The notes: a model not told the origin generated them from the letters alone. 64,000 nt of DNA from Planctomycetota bacterium (GCA_019636195.1 JAHBYA010000003.1:1-64000); one strand, 5' to 3'; numbered from the stretch's first letter, positions 9,197 to 19,103 are shown. A program made the numbers and translations.

Positions 9197-9222
9197 CAGG
9201 AGCCCGGAGCGCATACGACGGG
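9197..9222 (+). repeat. dispersed intergenic repeat, copy 1
   Basis: A 26-base segment beginning CAGGAGCCCGGAGCGC and ending CGACGGG matches the segment at 45419-45444 at 23 of 26 positions. Both copies are intergenic. The unit is weakly self-complementary through its CCCG and CGGG ends. Confidence 0.6.
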
Positions 9223-9276
9223 AAACACGCCATGGCAACGTACATGCGGCATGTTGAAAGCAGGCACGAAGCAGCC

Positions 9277-10686
9277 ATGAAGCGAAGGTCCTCGTTTGCA
9301 GGTCTCATGGTCTTGCTTCGTTTCTTCGTTTCTTCGCGTCATGCCGTTTTCGTCGTCGCATTGCTGGCGTTTGCGACCATTGCCCACGCGGATGCGTCGC
9401 CCGAAGAAGCCGAGTTTCTGAAGCAGGCCGAAAAGACCCGCACCGCCGTGGCATCGGCCCATGTCGCGCTTGCCAAGTCCGCCCGCAAGGCCGGTCTGAA
9501 CGTCGCCGCCCGCGCCGAGCTGGACGCGGCCCTTGAACTGGCGCCGGAGTTCAAGGACGCGATGGAAGAGCTGGGCTACCGCCGCAAAAAAGTCGATGGC
9601 GAGGACAAGTGGGTGGCCGATGAGCGCCGCGCCCTGCCCGAAAAAGACGCTGAAAGCGCCACGCCCGCCGCACGCAAGAAACACGCCGACGCCCGCGACA
9701 AGATGCGCCGCGAGGCAGCCATCGAGTTCGTGAAGCTTGGCAAAACCGGCCAGCGGCTGGCTCTTGCGCCGCACGCCCGCGCCGCATTTGAGGTCGCGCT
9801 GCGCTACGACCCAGCCAATGAGGAAGCGCTGACCGGCGCGGGTTGGGCCAAGGTCGATGGCGTGTGGCTGAGCCCCGCCGAGCAACGCGAAGCCGACGCC
9901 ACCCGCAAGGCCCTGGAAGTCGGGACCAAGGCGCTGGACCAGCTGCCGGACTGGAGCGCCCGCGTGTTCCAGCAGGGCGCGTGGGGCCTGACCGGCGGCG
10001 GCGTTGAGTTGCTCGGCACCGGCGCGATGCACGAAGCGTTGACAAAGCATGCCGCGGCTGTGCTTTCATTGTCGGGCCGGCTGCTGGGCGGTGACGCAAC
10101 CCTTCGCGTCGTGGCATGTGCCAGCCGCGACGACTTCCGGCGTTACTGCGAAGTGCGCCACCCCGGCGCGCCGGGCCTTGCTGACGGCTGGATGGTCGTG
10201 GCCGGCACCGAGATCGGCGTGCTGATCACGGACCAGCGCGAGGAGAGCCTTGAGCGTGTGGCGTACGCCGCCGCGCTTAGCCAGGTGCGCAAGCGTTGCG
10301 GCGAGGCGCGCTTTACCTGGTTTGAGGTCGGCTACGCGGCGACGATGGCGCACCGCCTGACCGGCCGTGTGTCGTGCATCGAGTTTTCCGGCGAGCCGAC
10401 CGGGCCCAAAGAGCACGGCCGCTTCAAGCGCCAGTTGCGTCAGCAGCTTGAGGCCGGCAGCGCGCCAGAACTCGAGTACGTGGTGGCGGATCGCGACCCC
10501 GACGAGTCGCGCGCGATTGTCGCCTACTTCTTTGTGAAGTACCTGTGCCGCGAAAAGGCGGCGGGGTTGCCCCCCTTCTGCGCGGCCTTCAAGGCCGAGG
10601 GCGACAGCGAGGCAGCCCTCAGGCTGGCCTACGACAGCGACGTGGCAGCGCTGGAGCGGTCGTTTCTCGACTGGTTCGGGCGCTAG
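9277..10686 (+). CDS. exported protein of unknown function, 469 aa
   Basis: The N-terminus has a long basic region followed by a hydrophobic core ending AFATIAHADA, a likely signal peptide. The first part of the mature protein is helical, with a TPR-like pattern around ALELAPEFKDAMEELGY and ALRYDPANEEALTGAGW. The second half resembles the C-terminal, peptidase-like region of large secreted proteins, but I find no HExxH motif; the corresponding stretch is TWFEVGYAATMAH. In-frame ATGs also occur at 9232, 9244 and 9307. The 9277 start is preferred because 9232 sits directly behind the intergenic repeat, but no start has a strong Shine-Dalgarno sequence. Function unknown. Confidence 0.75.
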   Translation: MKRRSSFAGLMVLLRFFVSSRHAVFVVALLAFATIAHADASPEEAEFLKQAEKTRTAVASAHVALAKSARKAGLNVAARAELDAALELAPEFKDAMEELGYRRKKVDGEDKWVADERRALPEKDAESATPAARKKHADARDKMRREAAIEFVKLGKTGQRLALAPHARAAFEVALRYDPANEEALTGAGWAKVDGVWLSPAEQREADATRKALEVGTKALDQLPDWSARVFQQGAWGLTGGGVELLGTGAMHEALTKHAAAVLSLSGRLLGGDATLRVVACASRDDFRRYCEVRHPGAPGLADGWMVVAGTEIGVLITDQREESLERVAYAAALSQVRKRCGEARFTWFEVGYAATMAHRLTGRVSCIEFSGEPTGPKEHGRFKRQLRQQLEAGSAPELEYVVADRDPDESRAIVAYFFVKYLCREKAAGLPPFCAAFKAEGDSEAALRLAYDSDVAALERSFLDWFGR

Positions 10687-10780
10687 CACGGGCGCTTGCG
10701 GCAGCAACAACTGACAGCCGCCCACACTGCTGTAATCGGCGCCCGTGCTTGCTACAACCCTGCCCGGTGTGGAGATGGCC

Positions 10781-12358
10781 ATGGACCATGTTGCAATCCG
10801 GCGTGTTCTTGTTTCGGTTTCGGATAAATCCGGCATTGTCGAGTTCTGCAAGGCGCTGGCCCTGCACGGCGCAGAGCTGATTTCAACGGGCGGCACAGCC
10901 AAGGCCCTGCGCGAAGCCGGCCTGAGCGTAAAGGACATCAGTGAACACACCGGCTTTCCTGAAATGCTGGATGGGCGGGTAAAGACGCTTCACCCCAGGG
11001 TCCACGGCGGGCTGCTGTACCGGCGCGACCTGCCCGAGCATGAAGCCACGGCCAAAGAGCACGGCATCGCGCCGATCGACATGGTGATCGTGAACCTGTA
11101 CCCGTTTGAGCAGACCGTGGCCAAGGCCGGCGTCACGCGCGAAGACGCCATCGAGAACATCGACATCGGCGGCCCCAGCATGGTGCGCAGCGCCGCCAAG
11201 AACCACGACGCCGTGGCGGTCGTGACCGATCCCGCGGACTACGCCGAGCTTGCCAATGAGCTGGAATCCAAACAGGGCAAGCTGGGGCTCAGCACGCGGC
11301 GCAAGCTGGCGCTGAAGGCGTTTCGCGTCACCAGCTGGTACGACCACGCGATCGCCGAGCACCTGCAGCACCTTGAAGACGACGCCGACGAGCTCGTGCC
11401 GCGCAAGCTGATCGCTCTGAAGCAGGTGCAGGAGCTGCGCTACGGCGAAAACCCGCACCAGCAGGCGGCCTTCTACGCCACCGGGCGCGTGAAGACCGGG
11501 CTGGGAGACCTTACCCAGCTCAGCGGCAAGGAACTCAGCTACAACAACCTGCTTGACCTTGACGCCGCCATGCGCGTGGCCGCCGACTTTGAAGACGAGC
11601 CATTTGCCGTCGTCATCAAACACACCAACCCTTGCGGCGCCGCCACCGCCAAACACACCGCTGAAGCCTTTGCGCGCGCCTACGACTGCGACCCCCTCAG
11701 CGCCTTTGGCGGGATAGTCGGCTTGAACCGGGCCTTTGACCTTGCCACCGCCGAGCAGTTCATTGAGGGTGAGAAGTTTATTGAGGCCGTCGTAGCGCCC
11801 GAGTTTGACGCCGATGCGGTGGAAGCGCTGGTCGAGAAAAGCAAGAAGAAGTGGCGCAAGAGCATCCGGCTTGTGCAGGCGCGGGCCAGCCGTCGCGGCG
11901 CGCCGATTGAGTACCGCAGCGTGGCGGGCGGCATGCTGGCCCAGACCGGCGACGTGCAGCGCATCGACCAGGCCGAGCTGAAAGTGGTCACGTCGCACAT
12001 GCCTGACAACACGGAGATGAAAGAGCTGCTGTTTGCCTGGGCGCTGTGCCGCCACTACAAGAGCAACGCGATTGTGATTACCACGCGTAACGCGCTGCTG
12101 GGCTACGGCGCGGGCCAGACCAGCCGCGTCGATGCCACCGACCACGCCCTGCAGCGCGCCGGCGAAAAGGCGCGCGGCGCGGTGCTGGCCAGCGACGCCT
12201 TCTTCCCGTTCCCGGACAGCGTGGAAAAAGCCGCCAAGGCCGGCATCGCCGCGATCATCCAGCCCGGCGGCAGCGTGCGCGACGAAGACGTGATCAAGGC
12301 CTGCAACGACAACGGCGTGGCGATGGTGTTGACGGGCATGCGTCACTTCCGGCACTAG
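10781..12358 (+). CDS. purH: bifunctional AICAR transformylase / IMP cyclohydrolase
   Basis: Catalyses the last two steps of de novo purine synthesis: formylation of AICAR and closure to IMP. The 525-residue length is typical. The N-terminal IMP cyclohydrolase domain begins VLVSVSDKSG and carries the STGGTAK loop. The transformylase domain contains the conserved KHTNPCGAA motif with its catalytic Lys-His. GGAG at 10771-10774 lies six bases before the ATG at 10781, which fits the family N-terminus better than upstream in-frame starts. The gene appears to be monocistronic. hpt, also in this window, supplies the salvage route to the same product. Confidence 0.96.
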   Translation: MDHVAIRRVLVSVSDKSGIVEFCKALALHGAELISTGGTAKALREAGLSVKDISEHTGFPEMLDGRVKTLHPRVHGGLLYRRDLPEHEATAKEHGIAPIDMVIVNLYPFEQTVAKAGVTREDAIENIDIGGPSMVRSAAKNHDAVAVVTDPADYAELANELESKQGKLGLSTRRKLALKAFRVTSWYDHAIAEHLQHLEDDADELVPRKLIALKQVQELRYGENPHQQAAFYATGRVKTGLGDLTQLSGKELSYNNLLDLDAAMRVAADFEDEPFAVVIKHTNPCGAATAKHTAEAFARAYDCDPLSAFGGIVGLNRAFDLATAEQFIEGEKFIEAVVAPEFDADAVEALVEKSKKKWRKSIRLVQARASRRGAPIEYRSVAGGMLAQTGDVQRIDQAELKVVTSHMPDNTEMKELLFAWALCRHYKSNAIVITTRNALLGYGAGQTSRVDATDHALQRAGEKARGAVLASDAFFPFPDSVEKAAKAGIAAIIQPGGSVRDEDVIKACNDNGVAMVLTGMRHFRH

Positions 12359-12394
12359 GCCGTCCCGCGTTGCCACTTGCCCGCGTTGTGCTGC

Positions 12395-12400
12395 TAGTAT
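12395..12400 (+). promoter_or_regulatory. extended -10 element close to the CPBP gene start
   Basis: TAGTAT preceded by TGC (extended -10) lies nine bases before the ATG at 12410. TTGCCA at 12370-12375 is a possible -35 at 19-base spacing. No Shine-Dalgarno fits between the element and the ATG, so the mRNA may be leaderless. Confidence 0.45.
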
Positions 12401-12409
12401 CCTTGTTGC

Positions 12410-13264
12410 ATGCTGGCGTCCGTCACTTGGCATAACCTGCTGGACCCCGCGCGCCACCCGCCGGCGCACGCCGACGCGTGGCTGCTGCTGGCCGGCCTGC
12501 CGGTCGCGTTGATTGCGCTGCTGGCGGTGTGGCGGCTGTGGCGGCGGCACGGCAAGCCCGACGGCGGGCTTGAGCGCAAGGACGTGCCGCTGGCGCTGGC
12601 GCTTGGCTTCACGGTGATGTTGCTGCCGGACATTCTCGTTGCGGTCAGCGGCGGGGCGCATGAGCCCAAGCCGCTGCTGGCGGGCGGCGTGCAGGTGCTG
12701 ACGGCGCTGGGTTGCATCGCCATGCTGGCCATCAACCCGCTGCGCAATGATCAGCCGCGCGCGCCCCAGCCATGGGTGCACCTTGAGCCGAAGACGCTGC
12801 TGCCGGCGCTGCCTTCATGGCTGCTGTGCTACCCGGTGATCATTGCCGCCATGAGCGCCAGTGCCGCGGCGCTGGTGCTGGCAGGACAGCCCGTGCGCGA
12901 GCAAAGCCTGCTTGAGCTGCTGCGCAGCGACGACTCGCCGCACTGGGTGGTCGGGTGGTACCTGGTGGCCGCCATGGGCGCGCCGCTGCGTGAAGAGTTC
13001 GCCTTTCGTGTCGTGCTGTTCGGCACCGCGCGGGCATTTCTGCCGGGCACGGCGGGCTTGTGGATTGCGGGGTCAATCTCGGTGTTTCTGTTCGTGCTGG
13101 CCCATGAGCCATGGAAGTACCCGGTGATCATCCTGCCGCTGGCGGGGCTGGCCGTGGTGCTGACGCTGGCCTACACCTACAGCCGCAGCATCTGGCCGCC
13201 GGTGCTGATCCATGCGCTGCACAACGCGCTGGTGGTGACGCTTCAGTTCTTTGTGTTTGAGTAG
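12410..13264 (+). CDS. CPBP-family intramembrane metalloprotease
   Basis: A 284-residue polytopic membrane protein of the Rce1/CPBP (Abi) family of glutamate-type proteases. The family motifs are present: EExxxR as EEFAFR at about residues 195-200, a histidine in LAHEP at about 232, and a final HALHN near 270. About six to seven hydrophobic segments span the sequence. Bacterial members have been linked to bacteriocin self-immunity and to processing of membrane substrates; the substrate here is unknown. It stands alone between purH and the convergent carbonic anhydrase gene. Confidence 0.85.
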   Translation: MLASVTWHNLLDPARHPPAHADAWLLLAGLPVALIALLAVWRLWRRHGKPDGGLERKDVPLALALGFTVMLLPDILVAVSGGAHEPKPLLAGGVQVLTALGCIAMLAINPLRNDQPRAPQPWVHLEPKTLLPALPSWLLCYPVIIAAMSASAAALVLAGQPVREQSLLELLRSDDSPHWVVGWYLVAAMGAPLREEFAFRVVLFGTARAFLPGTAGLWIAGSISVFLFVLAHEPWKYPVIILPLAGLAVVLTLAYTYSRSIWPPVLIHALHNALVVTLQFFVFE

Positions 13265-13269
13265 GCGGC

Positions 13270-13860
13270 TCAGTCGATTACGTGCCAGCCGTCTTTACCG
13301 TGCTCAAGCACTTCCCCGGTTTCGATGCAATACACCCAGCCGTACAGGCGCAGCTTGCCCGCCGCCACGCGATCGCGCACGCAAGGGTACTCGCGCAGGT
13401 GCTCAACTTGCAGCAGCACGTTTTCGCGCGTGACGTTTGCCAGCGACTCGGTGTTCAGTTCACAGGGCATGGTCACCGGCGCGTAGTTCAGCCACTCGCG
13501 CACAGCCGGCAGATCTTTGATGGTGTGAGGCTGGCACAGGGCGCCCATGGCGCCGCAGCCGGTGTGGCCGGCAATGATCACGTCGCGGATGGGCAGCACG
13601 GAAATGGCGTACTCAATGCTGGCGGCGACACCGCTGGGGTGCACGCCCCAGGGCGGCACAATGTTGCCGGCGTTGCGGACAATGAACAGGTCGCCCGGGT
13701 CGCATTGCGTGAATTCGTCAAGCTTGATGCGCGAGTCGCTGCACGCGATGACGAGTATTTCCGGCCGCTGGCCCTCTGTCATCAGCTTCTCGAGCTTGGG
13801 CTTGAGCTTGGGAAAGATGTCAACCCGGTAGCGGCGGATGCCGGTCTTGAGCTTGTCCAT
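13270..13860 (-). CDS. beta-class carbonic anhydrase
   Basis: A 196-residue zinc enzyme interconverting CO2 and bicarbonate. The beta-class zinc-ligand motifs are present: ACSDSR (Cys, and the Asp-Arg dyad) and GHTGCG (His and Cys). The VRNAGN segment follows the first motif as expected. The reading frame extends to 13896 through a TTG, but the ATG at 13860 matches the usual family start. The gene is convergent with the CPBP gene (5-base gap) and divergent from the exported protein starting at 14064. Confidence 0.93.
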   Translation of the reverse strand: MDKLKTGIRRYRVDIFPKLKPKLEKLMTEGQRPEILVIACSDSRIKLDEFTQCDPGDLFIVRNAGNIVPPWGVHPSGVAASIEYAISVLPIRDVIIAGHTGCGAMGALCQPHTIKDLPAVREWLNYAPVTMPCELNTESLANVTRENVLLQVEHLREYPCVRDRVAAGKLRLYGWVYCIETGEVLEHGKDGWHVID

Positions 13861-14033
13861 GCGCGCAGAGTATTGCAGCAGAATGAAAACCGGCAAGGCG
13901 TTGCCTCAGGCCCTTGAATCATGCTTACTTTGCAAGGCAGCACGCGGCGGCCAATCCGTATTCATTGGCAGCAGGGTGGGCGGTTGCGGGCGCCGGGCGC
14001 ATATCTCCAATGGCGCCGCAGCTTTGCCTGTCC

Positions 14034-14039
14034 TACAAT
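14034..14039 (+). promoter_or_regulatory. -10-like element TACAAT
   Basis: TACAAT lies 24 bases before the ATG at 14064, with GGAG at 14053-14056 between them. A matching -35 hexamer is not evident. Confidence 0.4.
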
Positions 14040-14063
14040 AACCGGCCCAGCCGGAGCGACCGC

Positions 14064-16493
14064 ATGGCGCGAATGTCTGCAATCTTCTTGCTGGTGCTTG
14101 CCGGTGCAGTGCACGCGCAGGACCAGAAGATTGACATTGGCGTGGCCTACCCGTCCACGACCATGCTGTACGCGACCGCCGACAACTCGCGCCTTACTGC
14201 GGGGCTGGAACTGGACGAGCTGCTGACGTCACTGGGCAGCGAAGCCGGCCTGCCCGGCTTGCCCGAGTTCCTGCGTGAGCGCCTTGAGCTGAAACTGACA
14301 CCTGGAGAAGTGCGCAAGCTGGTGCGCGGCACACGCCGCACCAGTTTCGGACTGCTGGACATCACGGTAAGCGGCCCGAAGCTGCAGGTGGTGATTGAGC
14401 ACGACGACCTTTCCGCAGTCTCGCGCGCCCTGAAGCAGGCCCGCGCCGAAAAGCGCGGCACCGTGCCTGAGGTCAGGGAACACTACGAGACGCTGGTGTA
14501 CCTCATCAGCGTGCCGCAAGCGCCGGATCAGGCGCCACCCGGCATGGGCATGCGCATGAACCCGATGGGGGACTGGTTCCGGAACCAGGAGTTCTGGGTT
14601 GCAGTCCATGAAAACAAGCGGCTGGTGGTCGGCACGGCGCTGAGTTCCGTGACCGACGCGCTTGACTTTCTGTCGTTCCCGGATGACACGACCGACACGC
14701 TGCTTTCCAGCGCGCGCTACCGCGAAGCCGTCAACGAGTACGAAAAGCCGGACGCGCTGTTCTACGCCAGCATTGAATCCATCATCAACGCCGCCGAGCG
14801 GCTGGGCGGCGACCAGGGCCGCGGCATGATGTGGTGGTGGATCCTCGGCATGTGGCTGCCGATGGACGGCGACGATGAAACGGTGTCGTTCATGGTGCGG
14901 CTGTTGCAGTACGAGCAGTTCAAAAGCGCCTCGGCCGCGATGTGGCTCGACGACGCCAAGGGCACGCTACGCGTGGACATGAACGTGGCCTTCCACCACG
15001 CGCCCGGCTGGTTTGAGGCGCTGCGCATTGAGCCCGCGAAACGGCCTTTCACCGAGTTCATCCCCAACGAAACCACACTGGCCATCACCGACTGCATCAA
15101 GGACCCGATGGCGCTGTACCGGCGCTTCAAGGACTTTGTCGTGACGCGCGCCCGCAACGCCGGCCAGGACAAGCTGGCCGACGGCTGGGACGAGTGGGAG
15201 AAGCGCCTGATTGATGACGGCTCAGACCTTGAAGAAGTGCTGGGGCTGCTTGCCGGCGAGCAGGCGTTTGTGCTCGTGCCCAAGGCCGACGCGCCCACCA
15301 GCCCCTGGGACTTCCAGCCGGCGGCGTGGGGCGCCCTGCTGTCCGTCAAGGACCACGCCAAAGCTGAGAAGTTTTTGTACGAGCGGTTTCTGCCCAGCCA
15401 GCTTGGCGCATTTCTGCGCCCCGCCGAAGGCGGGCTCACGCGCGCAACCATAGTAGAAGGCATTGAGTTGCACGAGTCAGCCGACGGCAGCATCGCGTTT
15501 GCGCTGGCGCCGCGCGAAGACGGCAGCGGCGTGCTGCTGCTGGGCGACGCGCAGGCGGTGCGCCGGATGCTGGCGGCGAGAGCCGGCGGCGGCAGCGTGG
15601 CCGGGCTTGCGTCATGGCAGGCGGCGGGCAGCCAGTTGCCCGCGACATCCAGCCTTGGCATTTACCTGAATGCGGGCGCGGTGCTGACGGCGATTGGCCG
15701 CTACACGCGCATGTTCTCGTCGATGTGGATGTGGGAAGAGGAAGGCGAAGACAGCTTCGACCGCGACGACACCACGCGCGACGACGACTCCATGCCGTAC
15801 CTTGCCGGCATGTTCGAGCACACGGTGATCGCCGGCGGCGCGATCAGCCATGACAGCGGCATCCGGCTGCGAATGGCGGCGGCGGGCTGGCCGGCGCGCG
15901 ACGCGATGCAGGCGATGGTAAGCCACTTTCGTGATGTGCGCCGCAACCGCATGGTGCGCGACGACCTGTTGAAGGTGCGCGAGGCGGCGGTCGCCCACTT
16001 TGCCATCAAGGGCAAGATCGCGCGCGAGACCGGCGAGCTGCTCAAGCTGGGGTATCTGCGCGACGAGGAAGACGCCATCGACGCGTTCAGTGACGGAAAG
16101 CAGACCTACGCGCTGGCGGAGGTGCCGGATAATCTTGATATGCGCCAGGCCGTACTGCTGGCATACCAGCGCAGCCCGGGCTTGCGCGGCAACCACCTGT
16201 GCGTGCTGTGGAACCAGCATGTCGTTGAGCTTACGCCGCAGCAGCTTGCTGACGCGATGGAACGCGCCAGGAAAGGCGAAGCGATTGACGACCCGCAGTA
16301 CGCGAACCGCCTGCGCCCGTTGCATGAAGACAGCGGCCGCAGCGTGCGCGTGCCCGATGAATGGCCGCAGGAACGGATCCGGGTGGTCGTGATTGACGAC
16401 AACGGCGACGAGGTGGAAGCAGAAGTGGACCGCGAAAACATGCGTGCCGAAACTGAGCGCCTGCTTGACGAACGCAACGCCGAGAAAAAGTGA
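14064..16493 (+). CDS. exported protein of unknown function, paralogue A, 809 aa
   Basis: The N-terminus MARMSAIFLLVLAGAVHAQ is a signal peptide with a good cleavage site. GGAG seven bases upstream supports the ATG at 14064 over the longer frame that begins at 13914. The mature protein is large and of unknown function. It shares a recognisable block with the next gene: FGLLDITVSGPKLQVVIE here against VGLLDVTVEGPKFVIVLH there, about 100 residues from the start. Both proteins then show the same order of alternating strand and helix segments. The tandem arrangement, 33 bases apart, points to gene duplication and joint expression. An envelope or periplasmic location is inferred. Confidence 0.8.
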   Translation: MARMSAIFLLVLAGAVHAQDQKIDIGVAYPSTTMLYATADNSRLTAGLELDELLTSLGSEAGLPGLPEFLRERLELKLTPGEVRKLVRGTRRTSFGLLDITVSGPKLQVVIEHDDLSAVSRALKQARAEKRGTVPEVREHYETLVYLISVPQAPDQAPPGMGMRMNPMGDWFRNQEFWVAVHENKRLVVGTALSSVTDALDFLSFPDDTTDTLLSSARYREAVNEYEKPDALFYASIESIINAAERLGGDQGRGMMWWWILGMWLPMDGDDETVSFMVRLLQYEQFKSASAAMWLDDAKGTLRVDMNVAFHHAPGWFEALRIEPAKRPFTEFIPNETTLAITDCIKDPMALYRRFKDFVVTRARNAGQDKLADGWDEWEKRLIDDGSDLEEVLGLLAGEQAFVLVPKADAPTSPWDFQPAAWGALLSVKDHAKAEKFLYERFLPSQLGAFLRPAEGGLTRATIVEGIELHESADGSIAFALAPREDGSGVLLLGDAQAVRRMLAARAGGGSVAGLASWQAAGSQLPATSSLGIYLNAGAVLTAIGRYTRMFSSMWMWEEEGEDSFDRDDTTRDDDSMPYLAGMFEHTVIAGGAISHDSGIRLRMAAAGWPARDAMQAMVSHFRDVRRNRMVRDDLLKVREAAVAHFAIKGKIARETGELLKLGYLRDEEDAIDAFSDGKQTYALAEVPDNLDMRQAVLLAYQRSPGLRGNHLCVLWNQHVVELTPQQLADAMERARKGEAIDDPQYANRLRPLHEDSGRSVRVPDEWPQERIRVVVIDDNGDEVEAEVDRENMRAETERLLDERNAEKK

Positions 16494-16526
16494 GCCAAGG
16501 GCCAACCAGAGAACACGGAGACACGC

Positions 16527-19103
16527 ATGAAACGGATTTTGCTGCCATTGTTTGTGGCGCTGCTGCTGGCGCCCGCGTTGTTCAGCCAGAAGGTCGCGCC
16601 CGCCGACGGCGACCTGATCCCGCGCGCGGGCACGCTGGCGTACATGCTCAGCGACCGGCCCGAGGCGCTGCTGCACCTGTTCGGGCGTGATGCGGGCGGC
16701 AAGTGGCGACTACGCGCCTTCTTTGAGAAGAAGCTGGAAGAAGAGTTCGCGGAACGGCTGGACAGTGATGAAGCCCGCGAGGCGCGCAGCATTGTTGAGT
16801 ATATCTTCAACTCGTACGACTCGATCTCGCGCACCGAGGTCGGCCTGCTGGACGTCACGGTGGAAGGCCCGAAGTTCGTGATCGTGCTGCACGTCAAGCA
16901 GGGCCGGCGCATCGACGCCAGTCCTGCGTTCCTGGCCAAACATGTCGTGGAGACGCGCGAGTTTCACGGCATCAAGTACCAGGAGTATCGCCTGGGCCCC
17001 GATGCAACCGAGACCCCGAAGAAGCCTGAGGATGGAGACGAGGGGCCGCGCAAGGGCGACGAGGCCCCCCGCCCAGCCGTCCCCAGCATTGAACGCATGT
17101 ACGTCGCTTCCATGCCCGGCGGCGGGGTGCTGATGGCGAACTTTGAAAGCTCCATCCGTGAAAGCATCCAGCGCCTTGCCACGGGCGACTACAGCGAGAG
17201 CTTTTCCGGCCGGGCGGAGTTCAAGGAGTGGAAGCAGAACCACAAGCCCCACGACCTGTCGGTCTTCATCGTCGGCCGCGAACTCCAGAACGCCATTGAG
17301 CGCGTGCTGCCCGACAAGGACCAGGCCGGCATGGACGCCAAGGGCGTGTATCGCGGCGTCGATGACTGGCTGCAGTTGCGCGAGTACCGCTACATCGTGT
17401 TTGACCTCGACTACGATGAAAGCGCCCGCGCGTTCACGGTGGCGGCAAGCTTCAAGACTCGCCGCCAGACGCGCCTGCTGGAGAAGCTGGCGATTGAGCC
17501 CGCCGACTTCAAGCTGCTGAAGTTCGTGCCCGGCAGCGCCGTGTTGACCGTGGGCATGCAACTGGGCGATGCGCGCAAGACCTACACCAACCTGAAAGAG
17601 CTGGCCTATGACGTGGAGCGCTGGGCCGACGAAGTGATGAAGGGCTTCGGCGGCTCGCGCGAGTTCCCCGATGTCAAGCCGCCCGACGACGTTGAACCCA
17701 AGTCCGTGTTGCCCGGTGGCTTGTCGGACCTGATCAAGCTGGCCAACCAGGAAGATGAAGGCGAGCCGGATAGCCAGGTTGATCGTGCGCTCGGTGAGGT
17801 GGAAAAGATGCTGGGCGAGTTCGGCACCACGCTTGACTCTGTGCTGGGCGTGCTCGGCACCGAGGTGATTTTCTGCCTGACGCCTGAGCTGGAGCGCGCC
17901 AAGGCCGCCGTGTACGGCACGCCCGGCATGAACCATGTGCTGGGCAACGGCAACCTCGGCATCATCATCGCGCTCAAGGATGTCAACGCGGCAAAGAAGA
18001 TCATCGCCACTGCCCGCGAGAAGGACCCGCGCGGCGCATTCCGGGGGTTTGAAGAGCTGGGCTACCAGGGGCGCGCGCTGATGGTCAGCTCGGAGCATCC
18101 GTTCGGCTGGTGCTTCACCGACGACGCGCTTGTCCTGAACGTGGCGCTAGGCTTGAAAGAGGACGACGCAACCAAGCATGTGCTCGCCGGGTTGACCGCG
18201 ATGGTGGATGCATCGCGCAAGACCGGCGGCGCGACCTTCGTCAGTAACAGCAGCAAGTTCATTGAAGTCGATGTCGGCGCGCTTTCGCGCATCGAAGAAC
18301 AACTGGCGATGCACCAAGCCGAGAAGCTCGACCGCTATGCACAGCCGCCCCTTGAAAAGAGCCCCACGCGCTACATGGACAGCCTGACCGTGGCGGTACG
18401 CCTGAAAGAGTACAAGGACGGCGTTGAGCTTGCGTTGCGCGTGGGAGGGCTGCCGGATGTGTGGCAGTTCATTGACGGCGACGCCGGGTTGTTTGAAGGC
18501 AACCCCCGGCGCAACGCATACAGCTACAGCGAGGAGAACATGCGCCAGCTTGCCGCCGCCATGCGCCAGCAGGCCGACGACGGCAAGCCCGTGACGCTGG
18601 ATGCGCTGATTGAAGCCAAGCTGATCCGCCGGGGTACGCTGCAGGTGCCGTTTGATGCCCGGTGGAAAGGTGACATCAAGAAGATCGGCTGGATCACCCT
18701 TGACCAGGTGCAGCGCGACAAGGACGGGAACCTGCCCGAGTGGGTAAACAAGGAAGCCGCCGAGATGATTGAAGCCAACGAGGCCGCGGGCTGGCGCAGC
18801 TTCAAGCTGGTGGATGGCGACGTGGCGGCAACGGTCAAGGCTTACCGCACGGGCTTCATAGTCGCGTACCAGGAAAAGCCGGACTCGCTGGACGGGCACA
18901 TCGTGTTGTACGCGGACGGGCAAGTGGGGTGGCTGAGCGCCAACGCCTTCAAGCAGGCGCTCAAGCTCAACGCAGAGGACAAGCCCGTGCCCGCGCTTGA
19001 GTCCTGGCGCGAAGAAGGTCCGCACACCACGCCGCGCAAACCCAAAGAACCCGAGGGCGAGCGCCTTCCGCCCGATGACCCGTGGGCGCCCGGCGGCAAG
19101 TAG
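16527..19103 (+). CDS. exported protein of unknown function, paralogue B, 858 aa
   Basis: The signal peptide is MKRILLPLFVALLLAPALFSQ, and GGAG precedes the ATG at suitable spacing. The mature protein resembles the preceding gene product in length and in the shared GLLDVTVEGPK block. It also carries Pro/Glu/Lys-rich charged linkers around residues 155-185 and 385-425, and a disordered Pro/Glu-rich C-terminus. No catalytic motif is recognised. The gene ends at a strong bidirectional terminator. Confidence 0.8.
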   Translation: MKRILLPLFVALLLAPALFSQKVAPADGDLIPRAGTLAYMLSDRPEALLHLFGRDAGGKWRLRAFFEKKLEEEFAERLDSDEAREARSIVEYIFNSYDSISRTEVGLLDVTVEGPKFVIVLHVKQGRRIDASPAFLAKHVVETREFHGIKYQEYRLGPDATETPKKPEDGDEGPRKGDEAPRPAVPSIERMYVASMPGGGVLMANFESSIRESIQRLATGDYSESFSGRAEFKEWKQNHKPHDLSVFIVGRELQNAIERVLPDKDQAGMDAKGVYRGVDDWLQLREYRYIVFDLDYDESARAFTVAASFKTRRQTRLLEKLAIEPADFKLLKFVPGSAVLTVGMQLGDARKTYTNLKELAYDVERWADEVMKGFGGSREFPDVKPPDDVEPKSVLPGGLSDLIKLANQEDEGEPDSQVDRALGEVEKMLGEFGTTLDSVLGVLGTEVIFCLTPELERAKAAVYGTPGMNHVLGNGNLGIIIALKDVNAAKKIIATAREKDPRGAFRGFEELGYQGRALMVSSEHPFGWCFTDDALVLNVALGLKEDDATKHVLAGLTAMVDASRKTGGATFVSNSSKFIEVDVGALSRIEEQLAMHQAEKLDRYAQPPLEKSPTRYMDSLTVAVRLKEYKDGVELALRVGGLPDVWQFIDGDAGLFEGNPRRNAYSYSEENMRQLAAAMRQQADDGKPVTLDALIEAKLIRRGTLQVPFDARWKGDIKKIGWITLDQVQRDKDGNLPEWVNKEAAEMIEANEAAGWRSFKLVDGDVAATVKAYRTGFIVAYQEKPDSLDGHIVLYADGQVGWLSANAFKQALKLNAEDKPVPALESWREEGPHTTPRKPKEPEGERLPPDDPWAPGGK

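Noticed and set aside
10883-12781. 632-residue minus-strand frame opposite purH
   Set aside because: purH is unambiguous; this frame is its antisense shadow.
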